This document shows, in pieces, positions 59,856-64,000 of a stretch of DNA of 64,000 nucleotides. Within the stretch, counting starts at the first letter, position 1, and every line of letters begins with the position of its first letter. The stretch is taken from positions 1-64,000 of the forward strand of contig JAFVXC010000014.1 in assembly GCA_017501345.1 (NCBI GenBank), given 5' to 3'. Position numbers and translations under genes: made by a program. This DNA is from Clostridia bacterium. Its GTDB lineage: Bacteria > Bacillota_A > Clostridia > Oscillospirales > CAG-272. A model generated the notes under the pieces. The model was not told the origin of the DNA. It was given only the letters and a program-made list of their open reading frames with translations, and ran no database searches.

Positions 59856-61109
59856 TTACGACACCACGTCTGCCCGCAGATATGCAGCAAGCTCGATCAG
59901 AACCGCCTCAAGCTGATCGTCGGTGTAGTTATTATAGGTCCCGGCATTGACCTCGGTTCCGAGCGCCTCCATCTTTGCCCAGAAGTTTGCGCTGCACTGC
60001 GGCTGTGCAGGTGAAAAGGCGAGCTGCTCCCTGAGTGCCGCAAGCGCCGCATCTGCGCGGACCGCCTCGTTCTCCTGCGCCTTCTTGTTAGAGGGGCCCC
60101 AACCTTTTTCGGTATAGCGTGCCAGCTGAACCGCCTCGCTCGTCAGATATGCGGCGAGCTTGTGCGATACGACGACCGCATCGTCACTCTGCGTCGGATT
60201 GACACCCATCAGCTTGTAGCCTGCCCACGAGCTCATCTGCTCCTGTCCCTCCGCCGTCGTCATCGTCGGGAGCTTCGCAACGCCGTAGTTGTCGCCAAGG
60301 TATCCTCTGATCGCCGCCGCATCCCACGTACCCGAGATCGCCGCACCGGCAAGTCCCCCGTCAGGATTGAACTGCGACGCGAAGCTGTCGCTTCTTTGAA
60401 AGGCGCCGCTCTTTACCATATTGACCATCGCACGGAGTGCTTCAACGCCGTCGTCCGAATCGAAATCGCAGTTCACCTTCTTGATCTCTCCGTTGTCGTT
60501 CGCCTCGGTGGTATACGAGCACCCCGAGCCAAAGAAAAAGGAGACTGCGTACCAGCCGCTCTGATTATCCATATAGAGACGCTTTCCCGCTGCCTTGCAG
60601 TCTGCGAGGATCGCGTCAAGCGTCGACGGATTCTTGACGACGCTCTTGTCGTAATAGAGAAAATACCCGTTGTCACTCGTGAGCGGATACGCGTAGACCG
60701 TCTCCCCGAGCGTCACCGCCTTCACGGAGCCCTCGTCGTTCTGTGACTTCACGTCGGACAGATACGAGCCGCCGAGCTTTGCAAGAGCCCCTGCCCGCAC
60801 GAGTCTGCCGAGCTGATCCTGCGCAAAGGCGAATACGTCAGCTCCCGACTCAACATCAGTCAGCATCTGGGTAGCGGTATCATCCTCTCCCATCGCAGAC
60901 ACCTTGATCGTGTACTTTTCCGCGACGTCGGGATTGTTCTTTAAGAAGACGTCGCACTGCGCCCGTGTAAAATCAGCGATCTCCTCCGCGACCCAGACAA
61001 GGATCTCCTCCTTTCCCCTATCTCTGCTGCAGGACGTTATGAGAAACGAAAGTCCCGACAGAAGAAGTGCAAGAAAAAGCGCTGTCGCACGCTTCATATA
61101 TTTCGTCAT
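59856..61109 (-). CDS. Extracellular sugar-binding lipoprotein
   Basis: A 417-residue family 1 solute-binding protein. A lipobox ends at Cys27 (FLITSC). The mature protein resembles maltose-type binding proteins: GADVFAFAQDQLGRLVRAGALAKL near residue 90, ETVYAYPLTSDNGYFLYYDKSVV near 135 and a Trp-rich closing segment with GTWDAAAIRGYLGDNYGVAKLP. It feeds the MalFG-type permeases immediately downstream. Sugar not deducible; oligosaccharides are likely. An AAAGG ribosome site lies about 12 bases before the ATG at 61109. A TCCCGCC/GGCGGGA hairpin (61138-61156) lies in its leader. No clear sigma-A promoter was found. Confidence 0.93.
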   Translation of the reverse strand: MTKYMKRATALFLALLLSGLSFLITSCSRDRGKEEILVWVAEEIADFTRAQCDVFLKNNPDVAEKYTIKVSAMGEDDTATQMLTDVESGADVFAFAQDQLGRLVRAGALAKLGGSYLSDVKSQNDEGSVKAVTLGETVYAYPLTSDNGYFLYYDKSVVKNPSTLDAILADCKAAGKRLYMDNQSGWYAVSFFFGSGCSYTTEANDNGEIKKVNCDFDSDDGVEALRAMVNMVKSGAFQRSDSFASQFNPDGGLAGAAISGTWDAAAIRGYLGDNYGVAKLPTMTTAEGQEQMSSWAGYKLMGVNPTQSDDAVVVSHKLAAYLTSEAVQLARYTEKGWGPSNKKAQENEAVRADAALAALREQLAFSPAQPQCSANFWAKMEALGTEVNAGTYNNYTDDQLEAVLIELAAYLRADVVS

Positions 61110-61265
61110 AGCTTAAACCATACCTTTCTTTTCGTTGTCCCGCCGTAATGGCGGGATCTTCGGCAACGCGCTTGCGCATCCGAAAGTAAAAATAGTATTA
61201 CCGCTTTTTTATCAATTATTTCACGTTTTTCGGTTTTCGTTTTTTCTCGCACAGAAAAAAACACA

Positions 61266-61312
61266 AAAAAACGACCGACACACAAAGCCCGTGATTCGGT
61301 CGTTTTTTACTA
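61266..61312 (-). terminator. Terminator after murA
   Basis: AAAAAACGACCGA and its complement CGGTCGTTTTTTT flank a 17-base loop. The stem is bordered by T runs on both strands. Confidence 0.88.
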
Positions 61313-61321
61313 TTTGATCGA

Positions 61322-62590
61322 TTATCGTTTTTCCTCTTTGATGGAAGCGCCGAGACTGCGGAGCTTCCCCGCGAAATTGAGGTATCCGCGCGCCACGCAT
61401 TCCTTCTCGTCAAGCACAGTCGTTCTCCCGTGTGCCGCAAGTCCCGCTATGATCATCGCGGCACCCGCACGCAGGTCGTGAGATTTTACCGTAGCACCGT
61501 AAAGCTCACCCGTGCCGAAGATCCTTGCCTCATTTTGATTCAGAACGATATTTGCCCCCATCTTCTTCAGCTCCTCAGCGTACTGGAATCGCGCCTTAAA
61601 GATCTTCTCGGTCACAGTGCTGATCCCACCCGAGGAAAGACAGCACAGCATCGCAAGCTGGGGCTGCATATCGGTCGGGAACCCGGGATACGGCTCCGAA
61701 ACAAAGGAGGTCGGCTTCAGTGCCCCGCTCGAAGAAACCGTAACGCGATCGGGATAGACGTCAAGCTGTACGCCCATCTCCCGAAGTTGGGGAAAAATGC
61801 ACTCAAGATGTCTCGATACCATATCGCGTACCGTCACCCGTCCTCCCGTCGCAGCGGCGGCAACGATAAAGGTGCCTGCCTCGATCATATCGGGAAGGAT
61901 GCGATATGTACAGCCGTGCAACTCACGGACGCCGCGGATCGTGATCACGTCGGTGCCGGCGCCTCTGATATCCGCACCGCAAAGATTCAGATAATTCTGC
62001 AGATCGACGATATGCGGCTCCTTCGCCGCTCTTCGGATCGTCGTCACGCCCTCTGCCGTCACAGCGGCAAGAATGCAGTTCACCGTGCCGCCCACCGTGC
62101 TCTCGCTGAAAAAAATATCGGTCCCCTTGAGCTTTCCCGAGGGCACGGTCGCGTGGACCCCGTGGCTTCCCGCATCCACGACTGCTCCGAGTGCCTCAAA
62201 GCATCGGATATGACGGTCGATCGGGCGTGAATCAAAGCCGCAACCGCCGGGGGCACCGATCATCGTCTCCTGCGCGCGTCCCAGCTCGGCGCCAAGCAGA
62301 TAGAGAGAGCCCCGCATTGTTCGGACGAGCCCCGGATCGGACGTCCCGGGCTTCAGGTGATCGGTCGAGATCGACAGAGAATTCGGCGAAAGCCATTCGA
62401 TCTCCGCCCCCATACGGCGTAGGATCTCCAGTGCACCCGTAATATCGGTGATCTTCGGAATATTCTCAAGCACCGATCGTCCGCGCACAAGCACCGTTGC
62501 AAAAATGATTGGAAGAGCGGAATTCTTCATTCCGCTGATATATACGTCGCCCACAAGCGGACGCCCGCCGTCTATCATAAAGCAATTCAT
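61322..62590 (-). CDS. murA: UDP-N-acetylglucosamine 1-carboxyvinyltransferase
   Basis: A 422-residue MurA, which performs the first committed step of peptidoglycan synthesis (transfer of enolpyruvate from PEP to UDP-GlcNAc). Active-site Lys and Asn are in SGMKNSALPI (about 19-28). The catalytic Cys is in PGGCGFDSRPIDRH (about residue 113-126), the target of fosfomycin. The repeated inside-out alpha/beta barrel text (VRTMRGSLYLLGAELGRAQ, PYPGFPTDMQPQLAMLC) is normal. An MurA with Cys is expected to be fosfomycin-sensitive. Confidence 0.97.
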   Translation of the reverse strand: MNCFMIDGGRPLVGDVYISGMKNSALPIIFATVLVRGRSVLENIPKITDITGALEILRRMGAEIEWLSPNSLSISTDHLKPGTSDPGLVRTMRGSLYLLGAELGRAQETMIGAPGGCGFDSRPIDRHIRCFEALGAVVDAGSHGVHATVPSGKLKGTDIFFSESTVGGTVNCILAAVTAEGVTTIRRAAKEPHIVDLQNYLNLCGADIRGAGTDVITIRGVRELHGCTYRILPDMIEAGTFIVAAAATGGRVTVRDMVSRHLECIFPQLREMGVQLDVYPDRVTVSSSGALKPTSFVSEPYPGFPTDMQPQLAMLCCLSSGGISTVTEKIFKARFQYAEELKKMGANIVLNQNEARIFGTGELYGATVKSHDLRAGAAMIIAGLAAHGRTTVLDEKECVARGYLNFAGKLRSLGASIKEEKR

Positions 62591-62733
62591 ATCGTTTTCC
62601 TTTCCAAGGTCACCGGATATCGTTTACAGTCAACCGTTTTACACCGCACTCCGGGAGAGGGCAGCATCAAAAAATCAAAATCAGGGACACCTACAGTATA
62701 TGAAAGCGCCGAGGGATCGGTGCACCGCTCCGA

Positions 62734-63855
62734 CTACTTCCCCTGCCCCTCTCTTATGAAATACGCAACCGCAAGATCAACTACCATACCGTAGCTTGCC
62801 GTACCGACCGTTCCCTGCGACTGCAGATAGGAATTATTGATCGCACCCGAGACCTCTCCGACCGTCGAGTGCCGATACTTATCGAAAAATGCGGAATACG
62901 CGCGTTGCTCTGAGAGAACGCGTTCCTCGACGCGTCCGCGCGCCTCAAGATACAGCTCGCGATCGGCGCGGGAAAGTGCCGACATCACGTACTCATACAT
63001 TCCGACGAGCCCGCTATAGCGAATATATGCGCATTCCGACTCAAGGCAAACGAGAAAGGCAACGAAATTTGCCTCGTCCTCTCTCGCGATCCCCCTCTGA
63101 TGCGCAAGCTCGTGCGCCGCCGTATAGGGGATCGTGTAATCGGGAAAATTCACGTTTATATTCGCCTCTCCCGTAAAGAAGGTATAGACACCCGTGATAT
63201 GTGTATAGGACATCGGCTCACTGAGCAGAACGGGCTTTACCTCACTGTAAAAGCTGCCGATAAAATCATATTTCCGCGACAGCACGTCATATGCCGACAG
63301 AAGCCTTTCATTCATTTCTCGGTATCCGTACGGCATCAGGGAAAAGCCGTCCGCCCGATACACGACCTCATCGTTCACCTCGTTGATCTCCTCAATGAGA
63401 AGAAGCGCCGTATCGTACAGCTCGCGCGCACTGACGTCCCGCCGCTCAAGCGAGAGCTTTTTGTCAAGCGAGCTCGTGTAGTAGCCGGGAGCGAACGCAA
63501 GGACGAAGATCTGAAACACGATCGCAAGCACGGATAGGAGAGAGGCACAGTAAAGGAGCGCCTCACGCAGACTGCCATTGCGGTATCGGATGCCATAGTA
63601 AAGAAGAAATCCGAGCAGCACGGGCGATGCAATAAGCAGCATCTCCGCAACCGAGAACGGAAGAGTATTCGTAAGATACGCAAGGATCCGACGCACAAAC
63701 GCCGCCACTGTTCGATTAAAAAAATCCGAAAACGCGGGGATCTGCCTGAAAAGGAGATACAGGATCCCCGAAAGGACGGTCATAACAAGCACGGCCCATA
63801 AATATCGCCGTCGGCATCTCTCTCGCCGCGCCGTGCGGCTCTTCCCATTTTTCAT
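62734..63855 (-). CDS. DUF3810 domain-containing membrane protein
   Basis: A 373-residue protein with three membrane helices in the first 135 residues (YLWAVLVMTVLSGILYLLF; FSVAEMLLIASPVLLGFLLY; ALLYCASLLSVLAIVFQIFV) and a large outer domain. It contains HELAHQRGIAREDEANF, a zincin-like HExxH motif with a downstream Glu, which is the mark of DUF3810 proteins and suggests a membrane-bound metallopeptidase. YTHITGVYTFFTGEANINVNFPD before it is also family-like. Substrate unknown. It lies upstream of murA in the same orientation (143 bp gap). Confidence 0.88.
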   Translation of the reverse strand: MKNGKSRTARRERCRRRYLWAVLVMTVLSGILYLLFRQIPAFSDFFNRTVAAFVRRILAYLTNTLPFSVAEMLLIASPVLLGFLLYYGIRYRNGSLREALLYCASLLSVLAIVFQIFVLAFAPGYYTSSLDKKLSLERRDVSARELYDTALLLIEEINEVNDEVVYRADGFSLMPYGYREMNERLLSAYDVLSRKYDFIGSFYSEVKPVLLSEPMSYTHITGVYTFFTGEANINVNFPDYTIPYTAAHELAHQRGIAREDEANFVAFLVCLESECAYIRYSGLVGMYEYVMSALSRADRELYLEARGRVEERVLSEQRAYSAFFDKYRHSTVGEVSGAINNSYLQSQGTVGTASYGMVVDLAVAYFIREGQGK

Positions 63856-63876
63856 CGCGTATGATCTGCTCCTTCG

Positions 63877-64000
63877 CTACTTTGCGGTGTCCTCCCAAAG
63901 GCGAGCCACCTCTTTGTCATATTCAAAAATCATCTGTGACGGCTCCGAGGTGTCTACCGAAATGCCCATACGGTTCTGTTCACCGTATAGCAGAACGCGC
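63877..64000 (-). CDS. C-terminal end of an unidentified protein (partial)
   Basis: About 40 residues of an open minus-strand frame that enters from the right edge and stops at 63877-63879, 21 bp before the DUF3810 start. The end reads VLLYGEQNRMGISVDTSEPS, then an acidic helix finishing LWEDTAK. It is probably co-transcribed with DUF3810. Too short to identify. Confidence 0.6.
   Translation of the reverse strand, partial: RVLLYGEQNRMGISVDTSEPSQMIFEYDKEVARLWEDTAK

Noticed and set aside
1..64000. Prophage, integrative element or plasmid genes
   Set aside because: No integrase, transposase, relaxase, capsid or terminase-like protein could be read on either strand; the window looks like core chromosome with small palindromic insertions.

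Overview
The window looks like chromosome from a low- to mid-GC, spore-forming Gram-positive anaerobe of class Clostridia (Bacillota), probably a gut lineage. Evidence: ideal sigma-A promoters (TTGACA, 17 bp, TATAAT), strong AGGAGG-type ribosome sites, a T-box leader, a 26-codon spoVM gene, RemA, a CD1247-type protein downstream of efp, a cytidylate-kinase-like protein and many secreted proteins. No rRNA, tRNA, phage or CRISPR locus was seen.

Layout. 1-4.3 kb: the start of a NatA-like ABC ATPase running off the left edge, the 3' remnant of an ABC-2 permease, and a large secreted M6-type metalloprotease. 4.4-12.2 kb: a padR-DUF1700-DUF4097 operon, then three consecutive sigma factor plus membrane anti-sigma modules. 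12.2-19.6 kb: a branched-chain amino acid importer operon (livKHMGF plus an EamA exporter gene), divergent from an AzlCD exporter, then an XRE regulator. 19.7-25.6 kb: a SLOG-type protein, T-box-controlled thrS, a small orphan protein, a highly folded intergenic element, an LDH/MDH-family gene and an aldose-epimerase-like gene. 25.6-28.3 kb (minus strand): rpmG-secE-nusG-rplK-rplA. 28.6-35.5 kb (minus strand): yicC-remA-gmk-rpoZ-priA-def-fmt and a cytidylate-kinase-like gene. 35.6-41.1 kb: a two-gene operon for very large Cys-rich secreted proteins with cohesin-like, dockerin-like and membrane-anchor parts. 41.9-50.8 kb: efp, a CD1247-like gene, rsmB, rlmN, a PASTA protein without a kinase, rsgA, thiN, (asnB), a small membrane protein and spoVM. 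50.9-55 kb: a YgiQ-family radical SAM protein and a beta-propeller-like lipoprotein. 55.2-61.1 kb: a carbohydrate ABC importer whose ATPase is unusually long, interrupted by a palindromic MITE-like block. 61.3-64 kb: murA, a DUF3810 protein and the end of an unidentified gene.

Functional links. The amino acid region pairs an importer with divergent exporters. The 42-51 kb region is the classical Stp-PrkC-RsgA-Rpe-ThiN-SpoVM neighbourhood of Firmicutes, but Stp, Rpe and the kinase domain of PrkC are absent, leaving a membrane PASTA sensor. The M6 protease and the Cys-rich operon share a CxxC repeat module and a Cys-containing C-terminal anchor, which suggests one cell-surface system. The best candidates for something undescribed are that Cys-rich cohesin/dockerin system, the kinase-less PASTA protein, the SecE with a long extracytoplasmic N-terminal extension, and the structured intergenic elements. 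All functional calls are from reading the sequence; no database search was run.
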